Part shown: piece after piece, positions 54,380 through 63,998 of the stretch | Layout of the letters: every line of letters starts with the position of its first letter | Numbering within the stretch: the stretch's first letter is position 1 | From: Candidatus Eiseniibacteriota bacterium | Lineage (GTDB): Bacteria > Eisenbacteria > RBG-16-71-46 > CAIMUX01 | DNA: 64,000 nt | NCBI GenBank assembly: GCA_020633975.1 | Contig: JACKCR010000002.1 | Coordinates: 2,356,001-2,420,000, forward strand | Reading direction: 5' to 3' | Made by a program: the position numbers and the translations under genes | Notes under the pieces: model-generated | What the model saw: only the letters and a program-made list of their open reading frames with translations | What the model was told of the DNA's origin: nothing | Database searches by the model: none

Positions 54380-55123
54380 TTAGCGGGCCGGAATCGACGC
54401 GAAGGCTCGGGAGAGACGCCTCGCGTACTGACGGATCCGTTCCGACGGTTCGCCAGCCGAGGCGAGGACGCTTCGTAGCTCGGGCAATGCATCCCGGTCC
54501 CGCAGACCGATCCGCTCTTCGTGCTCTCCGTGAAACCGCATCAACCCCTCGGGGTCCGTCGCACCGACTCGGAACCGGTGCATGACGAAGATCCACTCCG
54601 CACGAGCGAGGCCGACAAGTGGCATGTCGAGGTCCGTCTCGTCGAACATCGGAAGCTCGGGCCAGGACTCTTTCAGCGCTTGCGCAAAAATCCCAGTGCC
54701 GACGCGCTCGACGTACCCGTCCGGCCTGACGAGCCGAGCGTGCGCGAGCCCACAGCTGGGCGAGCGCGCCTTGAGGATGTATCCGTCGATCTCCCGCGCA
54801 CGGAGTTCCGCGATCCGGCCGAGAGCGAAGCTTCGCATTCGGCTCGTGAGGTCACGATCACCCTGGAGCAACTTCGGGCGGCGCGGATCCCCGGTCGCGT
54901 GGAGATCGATCGGGTCGCGGGGTGTCCCGAGCCCGATCTCCACTTCGGGACAGACGCGGATCCAATCCACGCGTGGGCCGAGAACGTCGGCCACGAAGGC
55001 CTCTCGCCGGTGACCGCCGTCGTAGCGGACGTTGATGCCGAGAAGGCAGGACGAGACGGCGACCCGTGGCCGGCTCGCGGGGGTACCGCTCCCGACCAAG
55101 TGGTCGATGGAAGCGAACGTCAC
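54380..55123 (-). CDS. DUF523 protein with short DUF1722-like tail
   Basis: 247 residues. The DUF523 (YbbK-like) part occupies residues 20-165: VAVSSCLLGINVRYDGGHR, CPEVEIGLGTPRDPIDLH, DGYILKARSPSCG, with the conserved Cys, Asp and Arg residues. The tail (EWIFVMHRFRV … LMRFHGEHEERIGL) looks like the start of the DUF1722 domain often fused to DUF523, but only about 75 residues are present and there is no room for the remainder before the convergent kinase gene, so the domain is truncated. ATG overlaps the methyltransferase TGA, so translation is coupled. Function of the family unknown. Confidence 0.85.
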   Translation of the reverse strand: MTFASIDHLVGSGTPASRPRVAVSSCLLGINVRYDGGHRREAFVADVLGPRVDWIRVCPEVEIGLGTPRDPIDLHATGDPRRPKLLQGDRDLTSRMRSFALGRIAELRAREIDGYILKARSPSCGLAHARLVRPDGYVERVGTGIFAQALKESWPELPMFDETDLDMPLVGLARAEWIFVMHRFRVGATDPEGLMRFHGEHEERIGLRDRDALPELRSVLASAGEPSERIRQYARRLSRAFASIPAR

Positions 55124-57822
55124 GTCGGAACGCCGGCTTCGAGCTGGAAGAGCACGGAGAACAGCTCGTCGAGGATCCCCTGCAGGGTCTCCCCATCCGT
55201 CCGCACCTCTTCTTCGGTTGGCGTGCCCACCTCCGCGGCTTCACGAAGTTCGAGGAGCCGGAGCAGGATCAGGCTCAGGACTTCGCGTCCCCGCAAGGGT
55301 CCCGATGAGTCGAACGGCCGGCTCGCCGTCTCACACGCACGTTGCACCTGGTCCGCGAAGGCATGGAACGAGCCCTGGGCGAGCCAGGTCGACATCTTCT
55401 GCACGATCCGGCGCGCTTGCGGGTGAGTCCGCGGAGCCGGAGATCCGACTCCGATCGGTTGGCCTTCGGCATCGGAAGGATAGGGCAAGGACTCCACCGT
55501 CTTCAGATCGACCTGGGCGAGCGGACGCGCCCCTTCGAGCGCGTAGATCCTATAGATCCGCTGCACCGGCGCACTCATGAGCAGCCCCACGAGGAGGAGC
55601 GGCGAGACCTTCGTCGTGTCTTTCCCGCCGACGAGATGGAGATTGTTGAGGCAGTAGTATCCGTTCCGGTCCACCGCAGCGATGAGGCGGTCTCCGGTCT
55701 GCCTGAGGAAGACCTTGGGCCGGCGGTACCGCCCGAGATCGAACCCGCTCTTGTAGATCCTCGCCAGATCGTCCGGATCATCCGGGACGAAGAGGCGGCT
55801 TCCATCCCACTCCACCTTGTACGGAGTGATCTCGGCGCCGCTCACGAGTGCGTCGCGCCAGGTCTTGGTGGCGTCGTCGTCCCGGTACACTTCGCGCCCA
55901 CGCTTGTCTCTAACCAGGAATCGCGACTCGATCCGCTTCGACTGCACCGAGCGTTGTCCGTGCCTGGCGATGAGCCCGGAGTAGGTCCAAGCGACGTCGC
56001 GCAGACGGAACGGCGCGGATTGCATGGCCCGGAGGAAGTTGTACTCCTCCTCGTCCCGAAACACTCGAAGAGGAGCTCCGTCCGTCCCGCGGTACTGACT
56101 CGATGGGACGTTCACCTCCGCCGACTCGTAGCGGGATTCGCGCGCGTTCCGCGCATCTCCCGGCGTTCCGGGAAGGAAGGCCTGTGCGACGTTCCGCTTC
56201 CTCGCTCCGCGCGCGGCCTGGCGGTCCGCGTGGAGAACTCGGTTCCGCACCGTCTCGGGTCGTGCGACATGGTCTCCGCGCTTCCGTGCCGAGTAGAAGA
56301 CCGTGTAGCCGATCTGCGCGCCCGGCCAGGGCGCAGCTTCCACGAGCGCGAGCTCCAAGAGATCACTCGACTCGACGAGCCGCGCGCGGATCCGAGAGAA
56401 GTGATGGCCCGACAGGATCGAGTCCGGCACCAGAAGCCCGTGGTGACCACCTTCGCGCACCAACTGGAGAGCGAGTTCGATGAAGAGCGGGTAGAGCGTC
56501 AGCTTGTACTGGGTCCCCGCGGGGTAATGACGCTCGAAGTACGCGCGTTCTTCCTCCATCGAGATCTGACGGTCGCGCAGTCCGAAGCTGATCCAGGGCG
56601 GATTGCCGAGGACGACGTCGAATCCCGCGTTGTCGCGCGCGAACACATCGGGGAACCGGCGCTCCCAAGCGAATCCCGGGGAGAACGAACTCGGCTCGAG
56701 TAGGAGCGCGTTGCCGATCTGAACGTTGCGGCCGAGGAAGGTCGGGAACTCGGGACCGAAGAGCGCATCGATCTCGTCACCGACGAATCGAGGAGGCTCG
56801 CCCCTACGGCTGCCGCGCCGCGAACCCGGTAGCTCCCGGTCCTGAAGAACATGCGCCGCCCAAAGGGACAGGTTGTGCGCCGCAGTACGCGCTGCGAGCG
56901 GATCGAGGTCGACTCCGTACACGCCGGTGAGACGACGGAGCCTGGCGCCGCGGTCGCGGCCGGGAAGACCGACGAGCGAACGCGCGGCTGCGAGCAGGAA
57001 CTGCCCGCTACCGCATGCAGGATCTGCCACGAGGAGTTTCCCCGCCTGGTCTCCGGCCAAAGTGAGGGCCGGGCCGAGGACGGCGGCAGAGAGTTCGCGC
57101 AAAATCTCGGGCGGGGTAGTGAAGATACCCTGGCCCCGACTCCGCTCGCGGTCGAGCTTGAAGCCGAGCTTTCCTCGAGGCATCCGGACGAGACGGTGGC
57201 GCTGGCCATGTCCGTGCACGAGCCCCGGCAAGTCTTCCTCCGGCCGCATGGAGACGGCGAGGGAGTAGAGACGTCGCACGAGCTCCTGGATCTCGGGTAG
57301 CGACAGCTCCAGCTGAGTCGCGAGCGAGCGCGCGCGGTCGAGGCCGTCATGAAACGCCTGATCCCGAGTCGGAGCGGGAACCTCCGTGGGGGTGTGTCCA
57401 GCTCCTGAGTCCCCGAGTGACGGCGGTCGGGATGGGCGCACGCTCGGCACTCCATCCTTGGACCCGGGCTCAGCATCCGGCCCGAAGAGACTCGGCAACG
57501 GATCGCCGACCCGCGCGTGATTCCACTCCTCGAGGAGCCGGAGGCCGGGAACGCTTCCCAGTCGGAGACGCCGCCGGCCTTCCTGGAGCGGGGACCGGAT
57601 GAGACCACCGTCTTCCATCTGGATCAGCCAGACGAGTTCGAGAGCGAGCGCATGGAGTAGGTTCCCCACCCCACCCAGCCCGTCTTCATCCGCGAGCGAG
57701 GTCGAAGGCACCGTCAGATCCAACGGCAGTTCGAGCTGGCCGGACGAGCCCGGCACGTCCCGACGGCCGGCCGCGAGGAGCAGCACGCGGCGGATCTGGT
57801 GGACGGTGTCTTCTCTCTTCAT
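55120..57822 (-). CDS. Eco57I-type N6-adenine DNA methyltransferase, apparently without nuclease
   Basis: 900 residues. The class I methyltransferase core has FTTPPEI at 234, SAM motif DPACGSGQF at 267-275, acidic strand GVDLDP at 303 and catalytic motif GNPPW at 407-410, the NPPW form of N6-adenine enzymes. The C-terminal 350 residues (YSGLIARHGQRS … RPKVFLRQTGDR … CLNNLHLV … VGLLMSAPVQRIY … VESLPYP) resemble TaqI-like target-recognition domains. The N-terminal 230 residues have no PD-(D/E)xK site I can see, so it may be an orphan or PglX-like enzyme. It lies 45 bp downstream of a surface-protein gene and is coupled to the DUF523 gene. Confidence 0.88.
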   Translation of the reverse strand: MKREDTVHQIRRVLLLAAGRRDVPGSSGQLELPLDLTVPSTSLADEDGLGGVGNLLHALALELVWLIQMEDGGLIRSPLQEGRRRLRLGSVPGLRLLEEWNHARVGDPLPSLFGPDAEPGSKDGVPSVRPSRPPSLGDSGAGHTPTEVPAPTRDQAFHDGLDRARSLATQLELSLPEIQELVRRLYSLAVSMRPEEDLPGLVHGHGQRHRLVRMPRGKLGFKLDRERSRGQGIFTTPPEILRELSAAVLGPALTLAGDQAGKLLVADPACGSGQFLLAAARSLVGLPGRDRGARLRRLTGVYGVDLDPLAARTAAHNLSLWAAHVLQDRELPGSRRGSRRGEPPRFVGDEIDALFGPEFPTFLGRNVQIGNALLLEPSSFSPGFAWERRFPDVFARDNAGFDVVLGNPPWISFGLRDRQISMEEERAYFERHYPAGTQYKLTLYPLFIELALQLVREGGHHGLLVPDSILSGHHFSRIRARLVESSDLLELALVEAAPWPGAQIGYTVFYSARKRGDHVARPETVRNRVLHADRQAARGARKRNVAQAFLPGTPGDARNARESRYESAEVNVPSSQYRGTDGAPLRVFRDEEEYNFLRAMQSAPFRLRDVAWTYSGLIARHGQRSVQSKRIESRFLVRDKRGREVYRDDDATKTWRDALVSGAEITPYKVEWDGSRLFVPDDPDDLARIYKSGFDLGRYRRPKVFLRQTGDRLIAAVDRNGYYCLNNLHLVGGKDTTKVSPLLLVGLLMSAPVQRIYRIYALEGARPLAQVDLKTVESLPYPSDAEGQPIGVGSPAPRTHPQARRIVQKMSTWLAQGSFHAFADQVQRACETASRPFDSSGPLRGREVLSLILLRLLELREAAEVGTPTEEEVRTDGETLQGILDELFSVLFQLEAGVPT

Positions 57823-57867
57823 CGACTTCCCTGGTGGCAGCGCAGTACGAGGCCCCGAGTAGCGGTC

Positions 57868-60090
57868 TCAGCGGAGGACGAGCCAGCGCGACAGTGCGAG
57901 CTCGCGTCCCAACGGGTCGGACCAGCGCAGATAGTAGACACCCGAGGAAAGCGGGCGTCCAGAACGATCCCGCGGCGACCAAAGAACGGCGGTCGAGACG
58001 TCCGGATCCAGCGGGATCTGGGCCACCCATCGGCCGCTGACGTCGAAGAGCCGGAGCCTGCCGTCGCCGTCCGCCTCACCGGTCACTCCCAATGCCCCCC
58101 GACCGGAGAGAGCGATCCGCACCTGCCCCGTCCCGAGCCATGGGCTGGGCGCAACCTGAAGAGACAGGCCTCCAGCTATCCGCGGAGCGACCACAGGCCC
58201 GGCCAAGACGGTCCACTCCTGTGCGCCGTCATCGGCGGTGAGCCGGTACCAGACAGGAACTCCGGGCACTGGAGCGTCGGTCCGAGAGACACGGGCTCCG
58301 TCCCCACCACCGACGTCTTCCTGCAGCACCAGAACCGGGGCTTCGGCTCCACCGAACCCGTCGGTCGACCGCTCGACTTGGATCGTCGCAGGCGCTATCG
58401 GAAGATCGATCGTCAGCCGAACGAGCCCCGGCGCTTCCGGCTCGGCGGCCAATCGAGGCAACGAGACCGGCGTGAGATCGGGACCGGGGACGAAGAGAGA
58501 GTCGACGCGGACGTAGAACGAGCCGGCTTCGATTCCCCAGCGCTCCGGCGTGCGGTCGATCGTGTACCTCCCGTCCCCATCGGTCAGCACCGACGCGACT
58601 TCGTGGAGTGTGGTGTCGAACAGGCGCACGATCGCACCCTCCACTGGCTCTCCGCCACTCGCGCGGACCCACCCTTCCACGGTGACGCCCCGCACGGGCT
58701 CGAAGTCCACGCTGTCCGTCGTGTCGGCGTCGACCTCGAACACTGTCGCACGGGACGGGTCTTCCACCTTCCGATGGTACTGAGGGAGGAAGGGCCCGTC
58801 CGTGAGGAGAGCGATCCGGTAGGACCCGGCCGGAATGCACTCGAACGTGTAGAACTGGTCGCTCTCCAGCGGCATCTCCAAGGTGTCGGCTTCGGACGTC
58901 ATCCGAAGTTTCGCCGAGACCACCTGTTCCATGTCGAGTTCCACGAAGCCGGTCACGACCCCGCGTTGCGAAGGCGGCAGCGGGCAGCCTTCCTGGGTGG
59001 CCCCATCGACGTCGACCCTCGTGAACACGTCGCCTTCACCGACCACGAGATGACGCGCCTCCGACTCGCGCGTCGCGTCAGGATAGAAGAGACGAAGCGC
59101 CGGCACGTAGACGACGTAGGTGCCTGCAGGTACGCCGACGAACGTGTAGAAGCCGAAGTCGGCCGACTCTACCGTGCGCGTATCCCCTCCATCGACCGTT
59201 CGGAGTTCGACCGGCGTACCGACGAGGTTCAGCCCTCCGGTCGTGATGCGCCCTCCGATCTCGCTCCCGAGGTCGAGTTCGATCGGCTCCAGTTGAGCTT
59301 CCTCACCACCCGCGAGGAGGACGAACTCCGCGCCATCCAATGCGCGCCCACCGCCCAACACCTCCGTGAGGTAGCGGCTGCCTTCCTCTGGAGCGACGCG
59401 CACGGTGTAGCTGCCGGGCTCGAGTCCACCGATCACGAAACGTCCGGTCGGATCCGGAGGATGAACCGCAGCCACGACTCCGGATTCGGTCACGGCTTCG
59501 ATCTGCACGTCCAGGACGGGACTTCCGCCTAGCGCCTCCACCACCGAGCCACGCAGCCTCCCGCCCGCGTGCAGCGAGATGTCGCCCAGCTCCGCCGTCC
59601 CTCCTTCCGGCACCTGGATCGGCCCCAAGGCTTCGGCTGCGTACTGCCGGCCGGAGGTGTGAGGGTGGTCGGTGCGGATCCGGACCGACACTTCACCCGA
59701 CGGAAGTGCGGGGAACTCGAAGCGGCCGTCCGCGTCGGTACGAGCCTCCACGTGGACCGCGCCCGACTCGGCGTCGACGATCACCCCGCCGACCGGAGGG
59801 TCTCCTTCGTCCGACGGACCGACGACCCGCCCCGAGAGCCGTCCGCCGGCTTCTCCGAAGATGATGTCGACCTGCACCGTGTCGCCACGAGCAGGACGAA
59901 CGACGAGAGCTCCCGTCGTATCCGAGAGAGCGGGAGCGTACGTCGCGGGATAGAACCGGTCGAGCTGGCCCGCGCTGGACACCGAAGCGAGAGCACCGAC
60001 GAGACATATGGGAGCCAGGAGTATCAGGAGCCGCGGACCGAGCTGCATCTGGAGGCGGGCCGACTCGGTGCGACGCACCCTCGGGTTCAT
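57868..60090 (-). CDS. Secreted carboxypeptidase-regulatory-like repeat protein with sorting domain
   Basis: 740 residues. Signal peptide ([22 protein letters not shown]) then at least five CarboxypepD_reg/transthyretin-like beta modules ([12 protein letters not shown] … [34 protein letters not shown] … [24 protein letters not shown] … [33 protein letters not shown] …). The C-terminal 90 residues are a FlgD-like sorting domain ([17 protein letters not shown] … [11 protein letters not shown]). ATG overlaps the queF TGA. Probably a surface or secreted structural protein. Its coupling to queF is unusual. Confidence 0.88.
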   Translation of the reverse strand: MNPRVRRTESARLQMQLGPRLLILLAPICLVGALASVSSAGQLDRFYPATYAPALSDTTGALVVRPARGDTVQVDIIFGEAGGRLSGRVVGPSDEGDPPVGGVIVDAESGAVHVEARTDADGRFEFPALPSGEVSVRIRTDHPHTSGRQYAAEALGPIQVPEGGTAELGDISLHAGGRLRGSVVEALGGSPVLDVQIEAVTESGVVAAVHPPDPTGRFVIGGLEPGSYTVRVAPEEGSRYLTEVLGGGRALDGAEFVLLAGGEEAQLEPIELDLGSEIGGRITTGGLNLVGTPVELRTVDGGDTRTVESADFGFYTFVGVPAGTYVVYVPALRLFYPDATRESEARHLVVGEGDVFTRVDVDGATQEGCPLPPSQRGVVTGFVELDMEQVVSAKLRMTSEADTLEMPLESDQFYTFECIPAGSYRIALLTDGPFLPQYHRKVEDPSRATVFEVDADTTDSVDFEPVRGVTVEGWVRASGGEPVEGAIVRLFDTTLHEVASVLTDGDGRYTIDRTPERWGIEAGSFYVRVDSLFVPGPDLTPVSLPRLAAEPEAPGLVRLTIDLPIAPATIQVERSTDGFGGAEAPVLVLQEDVGGGDGARVSRTDAPVPGVPVWYRLTADDGAQEWTVLAGPVVAPRIAGGLSLQVAPSPWLGTGQVRIALSGRGALGVTGEADGDGRLRLFDVSGRWVAQIPLDPDVSTAVLWSPRDRSGRPLSSGVYYLRWSDPLGRELALSRWLVLR

Positions 60091-60440
60091 GCCGAGTGCT
60101 CGGCCCGAACGACGGTGTGGATTCCGCCGCGCACGTGGAAGTCCCCTTCCACTTGCATGCGCCGGGGCGCACAGGCGGCGACCAGGTCGTCGAGGATCTG
60201 GTTCGTCACCGCCTCGTGGAAGTGGCCCTCGTCCCGAAACGACCAGAAGTAGGTCTTGAGGGACTTGAGTTCGAGGCAGACTTCGTTCGGCACATACCGG
60301 ATCCGAAGCGTCGCGAAGTCCGGCTGTCCCGTCCTCGGGCAGAGACAGGTGAACTCTGGAACCTCGAACGTGACCTCGTAGTCTCTCCCCGGCTTGGGGT
60401 TGGGGAACGTCTCGAGCGACTTGCTCGGCTGTGTCGTCAT
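60087..60440 (-). CDS. queF: NADPH-dependent preQ0 reductase (type I)
   Basis: 117 residues, the short unimodular form. Residues 30-42 hold the active site: [13 protein letters not shown] with catalytic Cys34 and Asp41. [20 protein letters not shown] is the family's QueF signature, with Glu binding the substrate. It reduces preQ0 (7-cyano-7-deazaguanine) to preQ1 for queuosine tRNA. No other que gene is present and no preQ1 riboswitch is visible upstream. AGAGG lies before the ATG. It heads a packed four-gene set, with 247 bp between it and the zinc protein. Confidence 0.96.
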   Translation of the reverse strand: MTTQPSKSLETFPNPKPGRDYEVTFEVPEFTCLCPRTGQPDFATLRIRYVPNEVCLELKSLKTYFWSFRDEGHFHEAVTNQILDDLVAACAPRRMQVEGDFHVRGGIHTVVRAEHSA

Positions 60441-60584
60441 CTCATCCTCTCGTAGTAGACGGGTCGTGCGGACGGTTTGGGAAGATCTCGCGGACAGGGT
60501 GCAACACCGCAGCCGATCGCGACTAGGTGTTCCGCCCGGAGGTCTTCGGAGATCCGTTCCGCGGAGAGTAGAGGACGAGAGGGG

Positions 60585-60606
60585 CAGGGAGCAACGCCGC
60601 TCCCTG
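60585..60606 (-). terminator. Hairpin after the zinc-ribbon gene
   Basis: A perfect 8-bp stem (CAGGGAGC / GCTCCCTG, loop AACGCC on the plus strand) is followed on the minus strand by CCCCTCTCG. It lies 82 bp after the stop at 60688 and 145 bp before queF. Plausible terminator or leader stem; no T-run. Confidence 0.45.
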
Positions 60607-60687
60607 ATTCTGCGGGGATCGGCGTGCCGTTCGCGCCGCGTTCATCATGGCCACGGATGTGGGCAACGGGACCGTGGCCCTAGGGGC

Positions 60688-60891
60688 TCAGTCGTGGTGG
60701 TCGGCCGGCTTCATGGATTCCGCTCCTTCGAGAAGCCCCGCGAGTTCGGTGGGATTGTGGATGAGCACTGGCATGTGCTGCGGGCAGATCCAGAGCCGCG
60801 CCCCCCTGTACTCGAGCATGACCAGAGGCAGCTCGGCAGACGTGGACTTGCAGACGAGGCAGTTCGGGGTCCCGTTGGTCTTCGGATCCAT
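60688..60891 (-). CDS. Small zinc-ribbon-like protein
   Basis: 67 residues from ATG 60891, with AAAGGAG 7 nt upstream; the longer open frame upstream is unlikely. C11-x2-C14 and C36-x2-H39, plus H45, suggest one zinc site (NCLVCKST … LWICPQHMPVL). The rest is LVMLEYRGARLWIC and an acidic tail with PTELAG. Similar small proteins occur in many bacteria, with unknown function. It has its own promoter with an FNR/DNR-like site. Confidence 0.82.
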   Translation of the reverse strand: MDPKTNGTPNCLVCKSTSAELPLVMLEYRGARLWICPQHMPVLIHNPTELAGLLEGAESMKPADHHD

Positions 60892-60968
60892 TCGGTGTCT
60901 CCTTTCGAGTCGGGCGGGGCTCGAGATTCGCTCCCCGCCCGCTCGTCTCATTCGGTGTGTCCTACACG

Positions 60969-61012
60969 AAACTAGAAGACCACCGTTCTGGCCGCCTTGA
61001 CCGATGTCAAGG
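60969..61012 (-). promoter_or_regulatory. FNR/DNR-like site and -10 of the zinc-ribbon gene
   Basis: A perfect inverted repeat CCTTGAC-N4-GTCAAGG (60995-61012) contains TTGAC-N4-GTCAA, the CRP/FNR-family (DNR/NNR type) consensus. On the minus strand a TAGTTT -10-like hexamer lies at 60969-60974, which would put the start near 60962 and the site at about -41.5, typical for class II activation. The regulator gene is not in the window. Binding is inference. Confidence 0.55.
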
Positions 61013-61076
61013 CATACGAATCCTGACGACGGAGGTCGTGACGATCCCGGTGCAAACTCACGAACGAGCCGCGTCC

Positions 61077-63998
61077 CTACTTGAGCACCACGAGCCGCGA
61101 GGCCGACCGCCGTCCCGCCGCCTCGAGCCGCGCCCAATAGGTTCCGCTCGCGACACGATGACCGTTCTCGTCGGCACCGTCCCAAACGACCTCATGGGCA
61201 CCCGCCGACAGTTCGCCCGTCGCAAGCGTTCGAATGCGACGACCGCTCACGTCGAAGATCGCGAGATCGACCGGCCCCTCGGCGCTGAGCGTGTACCGAA
61301 GCGTCGTCCGCGGACGGAACGGGTTCGGCATTCCCGCTTCGAGTCGCGTCGCGACCACGGGCAACACGCCACCTGGCTCGATCCCGGTGAGATCTCCGTC
61401 GCACGGATCCACGCAGAGTGTCGGGATGTCGTCGACCCCGTAGATCCACTCCACGGCCGCCCGGATCTCGTTCGAGACAGCCTCGACCCGGCTGGCGTAG
61501 TCGATCGAACAACCGCCGTTCGTGTCTTGGCCCGCGAGGTAGTACCACGACGCCCCGTCCAGCACCGTACGGAAGTTGTAGGGGGACACGCCTTCATTGA
61601 CGATCTGCGCGAACCCCGTCTCCATGCCGTTCGTTTCGTTCACGTAGACACGGTTGCCAACCCCACTGCCGAACGGTGAGAACACGCCGAACCGGTGCGG
61701 GTCGGGACAGCCGTTCCCGAACGCACCGTAGGAATAGGTGCCGCCGGAGTGATCGGTTCCGTAGGCCTCTCCTCCGCCGGAGGGCGCCTCGAGCCGCACG
61801 CAGAAGTTCTCGTCGCCGCTCAACCCACGGTAGTCATCAGAGACGAGTTCCGCGCCCATCTCGTTGTTGAACATCGAGACTCCCGACCAGTACCCACCCG
61901 AGATCGCTCGAGGTCCGCTGAAGATGAGCCCCCTCCGATCCGTGCCGCAGACACCGGCGGTGAGGTAGTCGCTGAAGAGTTCGAAGTCGTCAGGGAAGAA
62001 CTCGCCGTACTGACCGGTGTGAACCCACACGCCGCGATAGCCCAGAAGCTGTAGCACAGTCATCCCGTTCGTGTTTCGGGGATCGAGCGTGCGGTTGAGC
62101 GGAGCGGTCCCACAGAGGCACGGCGCGCGGTAGTCGAACTGGTCGCACTCGATGCCCGCCATGGCGAACGCGTCCTGGGCCAGGGTTCTCGCCCTTCGAA
62201 GTGTCTCGATCTCGAGGAAGCACGGGTACTTCCAGACGCCTCCGTCGTCCCGCCACCCGGGGAGGATCTCGAAGTCGTCGAAGTAACCGCCGCTCGTGTC
62301 GGGCAGGAGGTAGCTTTGGGTAGGTTCCGAGAGATAGTTCGCACTGATGAAGTACTCGACCTGAGTCCCGGGGAAGAGCACGTCGTCGGCAAGAATCTCG
62401 TTCGCATCCGAGAGTTCTGGGAAGCTAGGATCGAAGTCGTCGTCGTCTTCCCGGAAGTAGCTGCAGAACCTGTTCCGGAACGCGCTCGTCCCCTGCTGGG
62501 CCGAGTCCATGTACGCCCACGTGAACTCGACCGGGTTTCCGGAGCCTGCCAGGCTCGGATCGATCGCATGGCCGTCGGCCACCCGATCCCGCCACGTCGT
62601 GTAGCGTGCATCCGCGCCTGGGCCGACGCGAGGTAGCCGGAACCAGAGACGCGCTTCCCACCGGGTCTCCTCGCTCGAGACGACCGGGCCACCGATCGCA
62701 AGCGAGTCCGCGAGAATCAGCGGCACCGTATTCCCGAAGTTCAGGTTTCGAGATACGTCCGCTCGCCCCGGCATGTGGGGATCGTTGACGACGGTGTTCT
62801 GCGCGAAGCCGTCTTGGAAGTTCGTCCCGACGTCCCACACCACGGCTGGCGCGTTCGGGGTGACCGTGAACCGGATCTCGATGTTGTCGATCAGCGGCGT
62901 CGTGTTCGTGATCTGAGTGCATTGGTCTGGTGGGATCCCGAAGACGTCGCACGAGGCGTAGACTTCGTAGACGAACCGAACCTGTTCTGCGTCCATCGGA
63001 ACAGGGACGTCGGTGCTCGTCCCGGACGCGCGATACCAGTCACAGGTCGGGTCCTCTCCAACGAAGAAGTAGGTGTTCTGTCCGACGCGCGGCGACCATC
63101 CCGATTCGCCCGTGAGGTCGCACACCCAGGGGTAGTACATCCATCCCGGCCGATAGAACACCCCATTCGCCCGAGGCATCACGGAGTACTGGTCCCAATC
63201 GGCGAAGATCTGGAGGTTTCCTTCCGCAGGAAGCAGCGGACGTACGTCCGACTCCACGTCGACCGGAGGGGTCACGACCATTGCGTTCTGCCCATATGGA
63301 TGCTCGCCGTTGTCATCGTGCATCTCGAGTACGTTTCCGGAAAGCCCGCAGTCGCACGCGTCCTCGATGACGTAGCCGGAGAGAGCCGCCACCCCAACGA
63401 GCGATCCGACTCCCGGACAGGCCGAGGCGGTCCAGCCTTCGAGGTCCGACTCGAAGGCGTATTGACCGAGCACACTGCCACCGACCTCGGTAACGACGAC
63501 GTCATCCAGAGCCATCGGCCCATAGGACGTCTCGAAGAGTCCGTCTTCGTCCGACCAAGCATTATCCGAGGTCATCTCGAAGACGATCCGGAACTCGGTG
63601 GCCCCAAGGAAGTCATCCGAAGTGAGAGTGATCGACTCGGTGGCGCCCACCGGCGGATCGACCGGGTGATTCCCCGCGAGCCCGATCTCCCCCGTGTACT
63701 GGACGATCTCGAACCGCTCTCCATCCGACACCCGCTCGAAAAAGCACGTGACGTAGTCGAAGTTCGGTTCCGTGTCATTGAAGTGGACCCAGCTGAAGTC
63801 GACGTCCGAGCTGGCCCCACGGCTGAGGACAGGTGAGTGGAGTTCCTGGCACCAGTAGTTGCCGTACCCGATGCCCCCGCCCCAGCAGAGTGCCCGTGCT
63901 TCGCTTGCGAACGCGCCGATGTAGGCGGAGCCGCTTCCTCGCAAGACAGGGGCCGCGACATCATTGAGTGGATCCGCATCCCACCCCGCGCCGTCCAC
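61077..63998 (-). CDS. Large secreted protein with C-terminal sorting domain, 5' end off right edge
   Basis: The frame is open from the right edge to TGA/TAG at 61077, 973 residues or more, and lacks a signal peptide here, so it is 5'-truncated. The first part has beta-rich modules (DFSWVHFNDTEPNFDYVTCFF, ITLTSDDFLGATEFRIVFEM, SVLGQYAFESDLEGWTASAC); the middle is unassigned and cysteine-bearing. The last 95 residues are a FlgD-like sorting domain (MPNPFRPRTTLRYTL … SGTYWARLEA, ending LVVLK). The composition looks like a secreted peptidase-associated or cell-surface protein, but I recognise no catalytic motif. Confidence 0.8.
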   Translation of the reverse strand: MDGAGWDADPLNDVAAPVLRGSGSAYIGAFASEARALCWGGGIGYGNYWCQELHSPVLSRGASSDVDFSWVHFNDTEPNFDYVTCFFERVSDGERFEIVQYTGEIGLAGNHPVDPPVGATESITLTSDDFLGATEFRIVFEMTSDNAWSDEDGLFETSYGPMALDDVVVTEVGGSVLGQYAFESDLEGWTASACPGVGSLVGVAALSGYVIEDACDCGLSGNVLEMHDDNGEHPYGQNAMVVTPPVDVESDVRPLLPAEGNLQIFADWDQYSVMPRANGVFYRPGWMYYPWVCDLTGESGWSPRVGQNTYFFVGEDPTCDWYRASGTSTDVPVPMDAEQVRFVYEVYASCDVFGIPPDQCTQITNTTPLIDNIEIRFTVTPNAPAVVWDVGTNFQDGFAQNTVVNDPHMPGRADVSRNLNFGNTVPLILADSLAIGGPVVSSEETRWEARLWFRLPRVGPGADARYTTWRDRVADGHAIDPSLAGSGNPVEFTWAYMDSAQQGTSAFRNRFCSYFREDDDDFDPSFPELSDANEILADDVLFPGTQVEYFISANYLSEPTQSYLLPDTSGGYFDDFEILPGWRDDGGVWKYPCFLEIETLRRARTLAQDAFAMAGIECDQFDYRAPCLCGTAPLNRTLDPRNTNGMTVLQLLGYRGVWVHTGQYGEFFPDDFELFSDYLTAGVCGTDRRGLIFSGPRAISGGYWSGVSMFNNEMGAELVSDDYRGLSGDENFCVRLEAPSGGGEAYGTDHSGGTYSYGAFGNGCPDPHRFGVFSPFGSGVGNRVYVNETNGMETGFAQIVNEGVSPYNFRTVLDGASWYYLAGQDTNGGCSIDYASRVEAVSNEIRAAVEWIYGVDDIPTLCVDPCDGDLTGIEPGGVLPVVATRLEAGMPNPFRPRTTLRYTLSAEGPVDLAIFDVSGRRIRTLATGELSAGAHEVVWDGADENGHRVASGTYWARLEAAGRRSASRLVVLK

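Noticed and set aside
60441-60687. preQ1 riboswitch upstream of queF
   Set aside because: No preQ1-I or preQ1-II like conserved core was found; only a generic hairpin.
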